From: Cytauxzoon felis
Lineage: Eukaryota > Apicomplexa > Aconoidasida > Piroplasmida > Theileriidae
Direction: 5' to 3'
DNA: 20,970 bases
Assembly (NCBI GenBank): GCA_020283715.1
Contig: JAIQCW010000143.1
Span: 1-20,970, forward strand
Part shown: positions 1-9,377 of the stretch, one piece after another
Numbering within the stretch: position 1 is the first letter of the stretch
Layout: each line of letters starts with the position of its first letter
Translations under genes and position numbers: made by a program
Notes under the pieces: model-generated
The model's input: the letters and a program-made list of their open reading frames with translations, nothing else
Told to the model about the DNA's origin: nothing
The model's database searches: none

Positions 1-108
1 AAATAGAGAAGGCCTCCACGGCGAGTGGAAAATAGTGATTGGACCTCAAGTGGGGCTGCAGGACGAAGAAAGGTGGAATAGCTGACGGTATGACTGACCT
101 CAGGTGGA
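1..108 (-). repeat. Mosaic repeat copy A (partial, window edge)
   Basis: It contains the reversed module GGCCTCCACGGCGAGTGG, a GGACCTCAAGTGG core, a CTGCAGGACGAAG end block and a final GACCTCAGGTGGA. It is cut by the window edge. Orientation is sense for minus-strand genes. It lies 24 bp beyond the stop codon of the 1703-codon ORF. Confidence 0.8.
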
Positions 109-131
109 TTGAGCTTCATATGATTATAAAA

Positions 132-3100
132 TTAGTTCATTTTAATGGTGAGGAGTTGTATATAATTGGTGGGTATATTGATAGAGGTGCTATTGAAGTT
201 GAAGTTGATGAATTTCATTGATTCATGTTTCGATTGGTATTTGTTGATATATTCTCTAGTGTATAAATTTGTGATTTTGCATTTAATTGTAACATTGTAA
301 AAGCAGTGTGTATATTTATAAAACCAGTATAATATTATTGTAAATATCATATGACTTTGAAATTTATATTCTGTTATATTCATATCATTAGCTTTATTTT
401 CTTTTATCTTCTTCTTTAATATCTTTAAACTATTTATCATATCCATTATCACTACATATTTCGGTACAGAGTGTATGAATATGGGGAACATGGGGAAAAG
501 AACTACTTGTAGATGAGTAGGATTGAATTGATTACAGCATACTAGTGTTAATTTTGATAATAGATGTAGTTTAGTATTATTGAATAGAAATCCATTGAAG
601 TGGTATCCTAGTGCATATGTTATGAAGATTGTTTTATCATTTCTATTGCCCAGAGAGTGTATACAATGGTCATTGTTGTTGTATCCTATTACGTTTGTAG
701 TTAAATAGTCGACATCTTCATAATCATTTGTAGATGTTACTGTTATCATATTGAGGAAGTTGCGATTGTTATGATTATTCAATACATTTAATACCTTCTT
801 ATTATTACAAGAAGATAATTCATACATTCTAGTTACCATTTGCCATGCTATAAATATACCCCTATCATCTAAATATGATTTATTTTCCCCCACAGCCTCA
901 TAATTTTGCCCAATAAATAATAACCTTGTTAAAAAATACCATATTTCCCTATAATCATCACTATTAAATATATTATACTCCAATTTTATCAAAAAATCCA
1001 TCAATGTCTTTATGGGGTTTATTTTTATCAATAAATATAAAATTGTGGGGCATCTTTTAAAAAAACACCATAAAATATTATTATTGATGAGATTTTCGAG
1101 ACAGAATCTGATGGGTAGTAATTTATTGATGGCATTTGTTGATTCGTCAGATAATAAACATGAATTATTGATATGTTGCGATATGATTTTATATAATTTA
1201 CAATTAATATGATCCAAAGGTAATTTAGAAGCATTATATAAACACTTGAAGAATACCGATAAAGTTGTATACAATTTAATTTTTATAATCTTAATATAAA
1301 GTGAATGAATATTATCCCCATATAATTTATTATAAAGTAGGGTTATATTAACAATATAATATAATAATTCCCAATATATGCGATCATTCGATAAACTATT
1401 AAAAAACTCCAGCCATTCATAATAATTAATTCTAATATCATGAGTTTTGCATTCATTATAGGGGCAAATAATAATATGGTAGACAATATTAGATATTATA
1501 AGATCGATAGCGGTACCGATTTTATATTTCCTTGTAAAATCACTTTGAGGTGATTTGAAGTTACATCTAAGATGATTGAGATTATTATAAACCTCATGTA
1601 CTTTAAAGTTCAATATATAATCGGAATATTCAATATTCATGTTATCAGTAAAATAGTCTCTGAGTAAATTCATATTAAGACTGGTTACCGCTACAATCAG
1701 TTCATCATCCTCAATATCCACAGTAGATACAACACTACACAATGAAGAATCAGAAGAAACCTCATCCACTACAATATCATCAATCACATAATCATCAACA
1801 TCAATAAATGTATCATCGCCCGGGTAAGAATCAAATCTTAACTCCATAATATCATATATATTATCATTCGAAAATGATTCAGAAGAGATCCAATCCCTAA
1901 CCTCATCTCCACCTTTCGTTGTCTTGCAGACAGCCTCTTTATTTACTTCCCCCTCCGCTTCCCTGAGATCAGCTACGGGTTCCACTTGAGGTCCAATGAC
2001 TACGCTTCCGCCACGATCTCCGGGAGTGGCTATACTCTTTAGAGATAGGTAATTAGAAGAGGCTCCACGCCTAGTGGGATCAGAGTTTATAACCTCAAGT
2101 GGAGAGCTGTCTGCAAGACCAACGGTGGTGGCGAGTGGAAGAGAGTTGGATTGGACCTCGACTGCAACCTTCGTCATGACATCTTCTGGTACAGAGTATG
2201 AGTTTGAGAATAGTGACGTTAATAATGTATTCCCGATATATTTATTGAAATAATCTGAAAGGTATAATAGGTGGTTATTATTCCTTATAATATGATTGAG
2301 GTTTAGGTATAATTCGGTGATGATAGCGAATGTTTGTATGATTATATATTTGAGCAATGGGTCATAACATATTTGTTCTTTCTTATCAACTATAGATGTA
2401 ATGCTCAGATATTCATCTGTATTAAATAAAAAATCATTCTTTAATGATGTAGATTCATCATTTTTCTTGATTTTAAAGCTTATATAATTTAATGATATGT
2501 TTGATATAACTGATATTTTACCCAATATGGTATGTTTAATCTCTTTTTGTAATCTATTCAAATTATTTATTTCAATACCTTTCAATTCTATTAATGTTGA
2601 TAGAAAAATCGATATTATAATATTTAATGTTATCAATACTTTATTTGTATGATAATTATATATCAAATTTATCATGTAATCTAATATTGTACGACCGAAT
2701 TCTATACTATTATTCAATATATAATTCAATACATCACTTGTCCCCATAAATGTAAAATTCATTGGCGGGTAAATTAATTGTGGGGATTTAATATCATGAT
2801 TTATAAAATGGGGTAATAAAATACCTTTGATAATGGGGTTATATTGTGTAAGTATAATAGTGGGGTATATGAAATTATTAATATCATATTTCATATGATT
2901 AATAATAGAATGATTGATATTATGATTATAGAATATCCAATCTAATAATATACAAGTTTTAATATTAGCTAATTCTAATGAATTATTATTACTATCCATT
3001 AAACTATATAACCAAACAATAAATTGACCAATGTTATAATAATCACCATTATAAATACCATTATAACTCAATAAAGTGAATCGAATAACATTTGATATCT

Positions 3101-5243
3101 TATCAATAGATATAGAATTCTTTGATACACGTAGATATTCATTCATATACCAATATAAATTATATACACATATACCAACAGAGCTCCTATTATTCATCCA
3201 TCTATCCGTAGGTAGATTCCTATTCTCCTTTAGACTGGAGGTCTTTACTTGTTTTCTAGTAGAGGTTGTATCTTTCCATTCACCTCCACTTGAAGTTATA
3301 ACGTTGTCTTCCTCTTGTAGACAGCTCTCCATTTGAGGTCTAGTCCTGCCGTCAGCTCTCTTATTTATTTCCCCCTCCGCTTCCCTGAGATCAGCTACGG
3401 GTTCCACTTGAGGTCCAGTACTACTCTTCATTCCACCTTCACCTCTGCCACGATCTCTGGGAGTGGCATCACCCTTTAGGGATAGGTAAATAGATGAGGC
3501 CTCCACGGCGAGTGGAACACTGGTTGTAACCTCAGGTGGAACAGCGAGTGGAGAAGAGTTGGATTGGACCTCAGGTAATGAGCTCACAGCAGGACCTTCA
3601 GTTGTAGTATCCGTTGGATTTGATTTATATTTATATCCTAGAATATTATAAATGAATAATGCTTCATTATGATTGAACGTATTGATGACGGTTGATTGGC
3701 ATTTGGCGAGTATTTGATCGAGTAGATTATCTTTTATGAAATTACAAATGGTGGGTGTGTTATCCATTAGATTGGAGTTATTCTTCAATAAATCTGACCA
3801 GATATTAAGTTTAATTGATTGTATACCGGAGATTGATGCTAATATTCTGATGGTATCATAATCCATTGACTTTATTATATTCTTTTTACCTTGATCATTT
3901 AACCAAATTTGTATTGCCAAATCTGTAGCTTCACCACGTATGAGTATCCTCGAGTCATCAGATGACTGTAGAATCAACTGTAAACAATTATGGAAGATAA
4001 TGAAACATGTATTATAGCATTGAATGAAAATATTACAATAACTTTTTAATGATCTCAATAAACTGATGACATAATTTGTATATCTCTTATTAACACCCAA
4101 TTTCAATGGGTTTATACATTTAATCAACTCCTGGATAACAACTGACCATGATTCTATTTCATGTGTTAGACAAGTTGGTAATATCCGTTCTATAAATCGT
4201 TCCAAATATATAATTTGTAACTCATAGCTCAATAATTGCGATGATTTGTTATAGAATAATGTCAACTGATCAGTTGAAAATTCTGGTAGAACTGATGTTA
4301 TAAGATTTATATAGCACTCATCTGTACATATCAAAGTATAATAACTCAACATAACCATGAATCCATCTAAGAATAATTCATCATAGCAGCATAAAATTTT
4401 TATACTCTCTAAATTATCTACAAATATACGCGAAGATATATCCCTTATGACTACACGGCGACCATGACCTTCTAAGAGCAAAAAATGCACAAAATTACAA
4501 TCATCCCATTTCACTGGTAGATATTTAAAATTAGTCGATGCTGATGTTCCCTCATCGAATGATACAAGAGATGGATCAAATGATTTAATGAATGAGTCAT
4601 TATCCCAAATAGGATTGGTGGACTCTGTAGTAATATCCAAAGATAGGCCTTCCTTGAAATTATTAACAAGATAAATAAATAATAGACTTTTATATACTTT
4701 ATTCAAATCCAAAATCAATTCATACTCTTCATTTTCCAATTTATAAAAACACCTAATACGGAATATGCTTTGTATACTGAAGCTTATCCTAGACATAATG
4801 GTATTGATCATATTTAGTACTGTCTTTACACGCTTTAAGCTGTAAATCAACCTATTAAAATCAAATTTATAATACGATAGTTGCTGTGTTATACTCAACT
4901 TATGCTTGACACCTGGATCCTTTTGTTGAATATTCTTTATATTCTGCTCCATATATAGAGAATTCATCATTGGCATCGTATTATATACCATTGGATGCAT
5001 CATATTCATCATATTATTCAATGGGTATAATGTATTGGTCATCATATTAGACATGGGCATCGATTGTTTTATAAAATTCAAACCCATTGGGTTCACAACC
5101 TCTTTAATCTTCTTCTTTTTCACCTTTTTCTTGGTAGTTTCTACCTTGATCGGCATAGTCTGATTCAAATATGGACCTAATAACCTAGGTGTACTTTCCA
5201 CCTTTACCTGCGATACACGCCCCCTCTTTACCGGACGCTCCAT
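132..5243 (-). CDS. Very large uncharacterised protein (1703 codons) carrying two in-frame mosaic repeats
   Basis: I do not recognise this protein. A single uninterrupted frame starts at the ATG at 5243, and the first 45 residues are basic (a KKKVKKKKIK run). Residues about 60-100 are Met- and Asn-rich. The remainder reads as mostly helical, Leu/Ile/Asn-rich sequence without a clear signal peptide or catalytic motif; a nuclear scaffold-type subunit is possible but is only a guess. An acidic Asp/Ser stretch lies near residues 1145-1190. Two repeat copies (3283-3577 and 1908-2163) are translated in the same relative frame, giving about 140 and 100 residues with blocks such as [12 protein letters not shown] and [16 protein letters not shown]; their composition differs from the rest. 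No GTAAGT/TTTYAG pair flanks them convincingly, so they may be exonic, although splicing cannot be excluded. A further partial repeat lies just past the stop, so the true C-terminus could lie outside the window. Confidence 0.75.
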   Translation of the reverse strand: MERPVKRGRVSQVKVESTPRLLGPYLNQTMPIKVETTKKKVKKKKIKEVVNPMGLNFIKQSMPMSNMMTNTLYPLNNMMNMMHPMVYNTMPMMNSLYMEQNIKNIQQKDPGVKHKLSITQQLSYYKFDFNRLIYSLKRVKTVLNMINTIMSRISFSIQSIFRIRCFYKLENEEYELILDLNKVYKSLLFIYLVNNFKEGLSLDITTESTNPIWDNDSFIKSFDPSLVSFDEGTSASTNFKYLPVKWDDCNFVHFLLLEGHGRRVVIRDISSRIFVDNLESIKILCCYDELFLDGFMVMLSYYTLICTDECYINLITSVLPEFSTDQLTLFYNKSSQLLSYELQIIYLERFIERILPTCLTHEIESWSVVIQELIKCINPLKLGVNKRYTNYVISLLRSLKSYCNIFIQCYNTCFIIFHNCLQLILQSSDDSRILIRGEATDLAIQIWLNDQGKKNIIKSMDYDTIRILASISGIQSIKLNIWSDLLKNNSNLMDNTPTICNFIKDNLLDQILAKCQSTVINTFNHNEALFIYNILGYKYKSNPTDTTTEGPAVSSLPEVQSNSSPLAVPPEVTTSVPLAVEASSIYLSLKGDATPRDRGRGEGGMKSSTGPQVEPVADLREAEGEINKRADGRTRPQMESCLQEEDNVITSSGGEWKDTTSTRKQVKTSSLKENRNLPTDRWMNNRSSVGICVYNLYWYMNEYLRVSKNSISIDKISNVIRFTLLSYNGIYNGDYYNIGQFIVWLYSLMDSNNNSLELANIKTCILLDWIFYNHNINHSIINHMKYDINNFIYPTIILTQYNPIIKGILLPHFINHDIKSPQLIYPPMNFTFMGTSDVLNYILNNSIEFGRTILDYMINLIYNYHTNKVLITLNIIISIFLSTLIELKGIEINNLNRLQKEIKHTILGKISVISNISLNYISFKIKKNDESTSLKNDFLFNTDEYLSITSIVDKKEQICYDPLLKYIIIQTFAIITELYLNLNHIIRNNNHLLYLSDYFNKYIGNTLLTSLFSNSYSVPEDVMTKVAVEVQSNSLPLATTVGLADSSPLEVINSDPTRRGASSNYLSLKSIATPGDRGGSVVIGPQVEPVADLREAEGEVNKEAVCKTTKGGDEVRDWISSESFSNDNIYDIMELRFDSYPGDDTFIDVDDYVIDDIVVDEVSSDSSLCSVVSTVDIEDDELIVAVTSLNMNLLRDYFTDNMNIEYSDYILNFKVHEVYNNLNHLRCNFKSPQSDFTRKYKIGTAIDLIISNIVYHIIICPYNECKTHDIRINYYEWLEFFNSLSNDRIYWELLYYIVNITLLYNKLYGDNIHSLYIKIIKIKLYTTLSVFFKCLYNASKLPLDHINCKLYKIISQHINNSCLLSDESTNAINKLLPIRFCLENLINNNILWCFFKRCPTILYLLIKINPIKTLMDFLIKLEYNIFNSDDYREIWYFLTRLLFIGQNYEAVGENKSYLDDRGIFIAWQMVTRMYELSSCNNKKVLNVLNNHNNRNFLNMITVTSTNDYEDVDYLTTNVIGYNNNDHCIHSLGNRNDKTIFITYALGYHFNGFLFNNTKLHLLSKLTLVCCNQFNPTHLQVVLFPMFPIFIHSVPKYVVIMDMINSLKILKKKIKENKANDMNITEYKFQSHMIFTIILYWFYKYTHCFYNVTIKCKITNLYTREYINKYQSKHESMKFINFNFNSTSINIPTNYIQLLTIKMN
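1908..2163 (-). repeat. Mosaic repeat copy B, in frame inside the large ORF
   Basis: Read on the minus strand it encodes, in order, a P-L-A-type lead, [37 protein letters not shown] and VNKEAVCKT. It carries the CTCTAAAGAG palindrome and the CCACTAGGCGTGG variant of the CCAC..GTGG module. It is entered and left without a stop in the host frame. Confidence 0.9.
3283..3577 (-). repeat. Mosaic repeat copy C, in frame inside the large ORF
   Basis: This sense-oriented copy is translated in the host frame as blocks [37 protein letters not shown] and INKRADGRTRPQ. Its palindrome is CCCTAAAGGG instead of CTCTAAAGAG, with both arms changed together. Extra ACCTCAGGTGGAACAG-type cores are present at its upstream end (3530-3577). 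Confidence 0.9.
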
Positions 5244-5508
5244 CCAGAAATATTACAGAAAATTAAATTATATTAAAGGGACATGATGTGAATTAATAAA
5301 GTGAGGTTGATTAGAGTAGTGAGGTATAATATATTAATGGGTATTAGTGTATGGAACACAATGTACACGACGGATGTACATATGAGAACAACCTGTATAT
5401 CCTATGTATATATAAAATCATTAAAATAACTACTAAACATGAAACAATAGAACTAAATGAATTAACTGACATGTAAATTAATATGGAAGAGATGGACGAA
5501 GTAAGAAA
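5244..5508. promoter_or_regulatory. Gap upstream of the large ORF and downstream of RPS3A
   Basis: 265 bp of AT-rich sequence with no ORF of note. It must contain the RPS3A 3' end and the promoter of the 1703-codon ORF, both on the minus strand. No mosaic repeat is present. Confidence 0.45.
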
Positions 5509-6730
5509 TTAATTTGCTTTAATTTCAGCAGTAAGTAAGTTCATAGCATTCTCAGATTCCTTAATCTTCATACCTCTACTAGTTTCTTCATCACCATCAT
5601 TATGTACTTCCATTAATTTAGTTACTGTAATGTCAATGTATAATTATTATTAGTCCTCAACTTACAATCAAATTTTGGCTTCTTTAATACTTTAACCTTA
5701 CGTATAAGTACATTTTGTAATGGAAATATTGATTTACATGCCTTCTCAATCTCTTTACCAATAGATTCAGGTATAATTTTCTTTACAAGTTCTCTAAGTG
5801 TACTATTTGATGCCTCATTATGCATAACAGTAGTCATCTTCTTATGTATCTGACGTATCTTTGATGTTCTAGCATAACATGTAGACTTCAATTGACCAGG
5901 ACGTCTTTTAGTATAACCAATACAAAACATCCTCAAATGATAACCATCCATAGTCCTTACATCAGTAAAAGCTTCAATTAATGAATAATTCTTTCTAATC
6001 AATGAACATAATTTATCACGAGTCACACTTGTACCATGAAAATCAGTCAAACAATTCCTACCCTGAACATCCTCACAACATAATTTAATCTTACGATACG
6101 CCTGATCCTCATCAGCATTCAAATCCGCCAAACTTATTTCATATATACGACCCTTTAAACCATCAATAGCCAATTCTATAAAAATATATTATACCATTAT
6201 AAACAAGGGAACAAATAATTAAGGATTTACGATCGACATTTATCCACCTGGGGTTACAACCACTGTTGGTCTTGCAGACAGCTATCCACTCGAGGTCCAA
6301 TCCACCTCTCTTCGTCTTGCAGACAGCTCTTATATTTACCTACCCGTAAACGGTAAAGCCACTCCCAGAGATCGTGGAGATAAACCCGTAGCTGATCTCA
6401 GGGAAGCGGAGGGGGAGGTAATTAAAATAGCTGACGGCAGGACTGACCTCAGGTGGAGAAAAGAGGTTGTAAACTAGATGGAATGAATCAATATTTAGTT
6501 AATAATTTTCCTCTTATTTGGAATGTTAATGGTGTATTTGGGAAGTTATTGTGGCAATTAAACTTACTTGTACCAATGGTCTTGGTGACTAGAGTTTGAC
6601 CAAAGTTTCTGACATTAAATATGGTTGGGGCTTTAAGATTGTACCATTCTTTACGTAGGAACGGATCTACGATCTTTTTCTTAGTACCCTTTTTACCCTT
6701 ACTAACTCTTTTATTCTTACCGACTGCCAT
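5509..6730 (-). CDS. RPS3A: 40S ribosomal protein eS1 (S3a)
   Basis: Core protein of the small cytosolic ribosomal subunit. Three exons fit the family end to end: 6730-6568 (54 codons plus 1 nt, starting MAVGKNKR and covering [15 protein letters not shown] and TLVTKTIGT), 6175-5666 (starting [18 protein letters not shown] and covering [14 protein letters not shown] and [10 protein letters not shown]), and 5624-5509 ([11 protein letters not shown] to the stop). Together they give 262 residues, the usual eS1 size. Splice sites are CAA|GTAAGT...TATAG and ATT|GTAAGT...TACAG, with codons completed across both junctions. Intron 2 is 41 nt. Intron 1 is 392 nt and carries mosaic repeat D in the antisense direction. 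The TTG at 6173 is internal, not a start. Identification is very secure. Confidence 0.97.
6243..6458 (+). repeat. Mosaic repeat copy D, in RPS3A intron 1 (antisense)
   Basis: It begins TCCACCTGGGGTTAC and ends GACCTCAGGTGGAG, giving near-inverted ends. Between them are a CTTGCAGACAGCT block, the central module with palindrome CCGTAAACGG, the ATCGTGGAG block and GTAGCTGATCTCAGGG. The palindrome differs from the common CTCTAAAGAG by two paired changes. It is antisense to its host gene. Confidence 0.9.
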
Positions 6731-7227
6731 ATTGATGAATTTAAGTATTAAGTGATTCTATATTAAACAATTTACAATTATGTTGAATTATAATGACATA
6801 ATTTATACTATTAAATATTAGAAATACACTTTGTTGAAATATACTACTATTAAACTAACTCTACTGCTTCATCAATCTCTACCCCATCCATTAATACCTC
6901 CCCACCCATTGATGGATGCGATACTGATATAGACATTTCGTTACTACAACGATGAATTATTAAAGAGGAATCCATTTATTCCTTTTCTATTAGTGTTATT
7001 TGAAGGAGATTCAGTTCCTGAACTTTACACATTTTAAATTTCACACCTCTATAACTCATCCCTCAATTTTCTACCTTAATCAGGACAGGTAATTTATATA
7101 AGACACTATAACGCTGTATAAAATCAAAAAATCTATCATTAAATCAATGGAATCTTGCATCATATTTAATGTATAAGTGGAATTACAACAAATTTATTTA
7201 TACATTACCCAACAATAATTAGATTCT
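6731..7227. other. Gap between RPS3A and TMA7 with one candidate micro-ORF
   Basis: About 500 bp of AT-rich sequence between the RPS3A start and the TMA7 stop. A 41-codon minus-strand ORF (6975-6850) starts MDSSLIIHRC and ends EIDEAVELV; it shows reasonable codon usage but no recognisable family. Further upstream on the same strand (about 6990-7150) short stop-free stretches include one reading RYSVLYKLPVLIK, which could be exons of a small multi-exon gene joined by short introns. I could not build a convincing model. The remainder should include the RPS3A promoter. Confidence 0.35.
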
Positions 7228-9281
7228 TCACTTCTTCTTCAATTTGGCCAATAATTCATTTCTCGCTGCCATATCTAACCTGAAATTAATTATAAATGAT
7301 GTGAGTTGAGGGTACAAATCAGAGATGTGTGATGATGTTCTACATGGAGGGTGTTGTTGATCAATCTTTCCTCATTAGAAATAAAATACTAAATCCGGAG
7401 ATATCTCGAGCCAACATGGATATGTTCACGATAGTAATCGTTAGCAACACATTAAATGCCGCGATATCATCGTTGAATGTGCCGTTGTTAAAATTAATTC
7501 TACCAGTTTCATTCCCATCATCTAAAAAAGGCTTATCGACACCTGCGGTAGTAACGGTGTTGTTACTTGTAGTTGTATCTTGGGGACAATGAACGGGTAT
7601 TGTATATGAACCATTGTGGTCATTACCATCGCTAGTATTGGTATCCACACTTTTTGTAGATTGTCCTGCATCGGGTTGTATTTGTGCACCGGCGCCCGCG
7701 AATCCGATAGATTCTAACCACTCTTGGAAGAAATTGAAAGTTATACAGATGATATATACAAGCCAACTTTTATCTCTCATATGTCTACCAAAAAATCCAT
7801 CCGGATAATGCATGAAGGATAAAAATATATAGATACATAATAAATAAGGTATTATAGCTATCCATGAGAGTTGCCAACACCATGATGCAGGACCTGTAGA
7901 GGTCCATGATCTACCGCTAGGGCCGACACCTTTATCACCATTTGTGCCTAAGGCTTCCTCAATTATATCCAGCAACGCAACTGCAAAGTTTGGGATCGCA
8001 GCAGTAAACAATATCCATAAATCGATACGTTTGCCAATAATATCATCCTCAACGAGTTGGTATGGAGAGATGGAAGGATAGAAAAAATAAACAGTTCCCA
8101 ATGATGCAGCCAACATTCCTATAGGAGACCAGTCGTAAACGTGACTAACCAATTTAGGATCATCTTTATCTTTGACACCATCACTATCACTGTCTTTATC
8201 AGTTGCATCAGGGCTGAATAATTTTAAAATGCCCTTGTTATTATCTTCATTCGGGTATGTTGTTTGGGTACCATATCCACGTTTAAAATCACCACTTGTT
8301 GCAGTATTTACAATGTCCCACACAATATCTATGGTCCACCAGATGGCAGATAGGCCTAGTGTCAATATTGTGACCCAAAATTGTACCTTTAATATACTCC
8401 GATCAAAATCTTCCCAATCAAATCTAACGGATAACCACTCGCAGATTTTATGGAGGAAAAATGTAAAGAATCCAGAAGAAGGAACTCCAGCTCCGTACAA
8501 TGAAGCAAAATGCCCTTCTAATTTAAATGAAGAGGCACAGTATAAACCATTTGTAAAGGTCATGAAGACTACACTCCAGAAGAACTTATCAAAGTATCCA
8601 TAATCATCTCCAGATTTAAATAATTTATATGATAAAATCCCAGATATGAACATTAGCCAAACTGATATAATAGAAAATCCTCTATAAACAAATCTCGGAG
8701 CTTTTGACCATCTAACAATCCATGCTACTATATTGGCTATATATTGCCCTAACACATTTGACAACTCCATCGGAGTATGGATCTTATAAATAAACAGACC
8801 AACAACATCAGGAGGAAGATGATAACGTTTCAATATATGAGGAGCGCAAGTCATGGCAATTCTATGTGGAGTGAGCATAATAAAACCGGCAATGAACATG
8901 GAAATCCTGCCCTGTACTTTAGGAAATAGTTCTCCGGGCCCAGGTCCAACCATTATTTAATCATTCTATCCATAAACATTTAAAATATCCGTTACTTCAC
9001 ATTATCCCCCTCCCGTTGCATAAAGTAAATCATCGTCACATTAAATCTGCCGGTACATCACCCAGATCGTATCCTTCATCAATTTATAGTCTATTAAACT
9101 TACTTTTTATTGGCCATTTCCTTCTTTTTGAACTCGATATCTTCCTCAGTTTGGACAACAACCTTTTTAGGTGCCTTTAAAGGTTTCTTTTTACCACCCT
9201 GTAAATGTAAATATTATATACGATTTGATATAAATTATAATCTTAAATTTTAATAAAATTTACCTGTGTTCCTGCGGGCAT
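7228..9281 (-). CDS. TMA7: Translation machinery-associated protein TMA7, split around a nested gene
   Basis: Small, Lys-rich ribosome-associated protein of the TMA7 (CCDC72) family. Exon 1 (9281-9264) encodes MPAGTQ. Exon 2 (9198-9104) encodes GGKKKPLKAPKK followed by EEDIEFKKKEMANK, the family signature GGKxKPLK plus EDIxFK. Exon 3 (7279-7228) encodes LDMAARNELLAKLKKK and the stop. Sites are CAG|GTAAAT...TACAG (65 nt) and AAA|GTAAGT...TTTCAG (1824 nt); the phase-2 end of exon 2 is completed exactly by the first base of exon 3. The product is 54 residues, close to the usual 64. Intron 2 contains an entire membrane-protein gene on the same strand. If exon 3 is wrong, exon 2 would run into a stop at 9100-9102, giving 38 residues and losing the family's Lys-rich tail. 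Confidence 0.8.
7361..8953 (-). CDS. Multi-pass membrane protein nested in a TMA7 intron
   Basis: Intronless 530-codon gene with about ten hydrophobic segments, near residues 17-36, 48-60, 66-82, 92-114, 124-144, 191-213, 277-294, 312-331, 359-383, 397-413 and 500-526. Between the sixth and seventh lies a soluble loop with an Asp-rich DKDSDSDGVKDKDD run (252-265) resembling a DxDxDG calcium-binding loop. Residues 418-500 form a low-complexity Thr/Asn/Asp-rich loop. No transporter signature was recognised. Large families of multi-pass proteins (such as Tpr/Tar) are known in Theileria and this could be a relative, but that is an inference. It lies wholly within intron 2 of TMA7 on the same strand, 80 bp from the acceptor-side exon and about 150 bp from the donor-side exon. 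Confidence 0.85.
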   Translation of the reverse strand: MVGPGPGELFPKVQGRISMFIAGFIMLTPHRIAMTCAPHILKRYHLPPDVVGLFIYKIHTPMELSNVLGQYIANIVAWIVRWSKAPRFVYRGFSIISVWLMFISGILSYKLFKSGDDYGYFDKFFWSVVFMTFTNGLYCASSFKLEGHFASLYGAGVPSSGFFTFFLHKICEWLSVRFDWEDFDRSILKVQFWVTILTLGLSAIWWTIDIVWDIVNTATSGDFKRGYGTQTTYPNEDNNKGILKLFSPDATDKDSDSDGVKDKDDPKLVSHVYDWSPIGMLAASLGTVYFFYPSISPYQLVEDDIIGKRIDLWILFTAAIPNFAVALLDIIEEALGTNGDKGVGPSGRSWTSTGPASWCWQLSWIAIIPYLLCIYIFLSFMHYPDGFFGRHMRDKSWLVYIICITFNFFQEWLESIGFAGAGAQIQPDAGQSTKSVDTNTSDGNDHNGSYTIPVHCPQDTTTSNNTVTTAGVDKPFLDDGNETGRINFNNGTFNDDIAAFNVLLTITIVNISMLARDISGFSILFLMRKD

Positions 9282-9377
9282 GATTAAAATTTAAATTTAA
9301 TATAAAGTGAAACTGTCTAATCACATAAACACACGAAAGTATAAATAAAGTTGTATGAAATTATATTAACTAAAAGT

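Noticed and set aside
3076..3336. Plus-strand ORF of 86 codons
   Set aside because: It is the antisense of the large ORF plus repeat C; no independent coding signal.
5622..6173. RPS3A starting at the TTG at 6173
   Set aside because: The family N-terminus is found upstream at 6730 and joins in phase; TTG is an internal Leu codon.
8020..8060. Possible nucleoside-transporter identity for the membrane protein
   Set aside because: The number of TM segments is similar, but no signature residues were recognised; left unassigned.
8172..8603. Plus-strand 143-codon ORF
   Set aside because: Antisense shadow of the 530-codon membrane protein; the minus frame has coherent TM segments.
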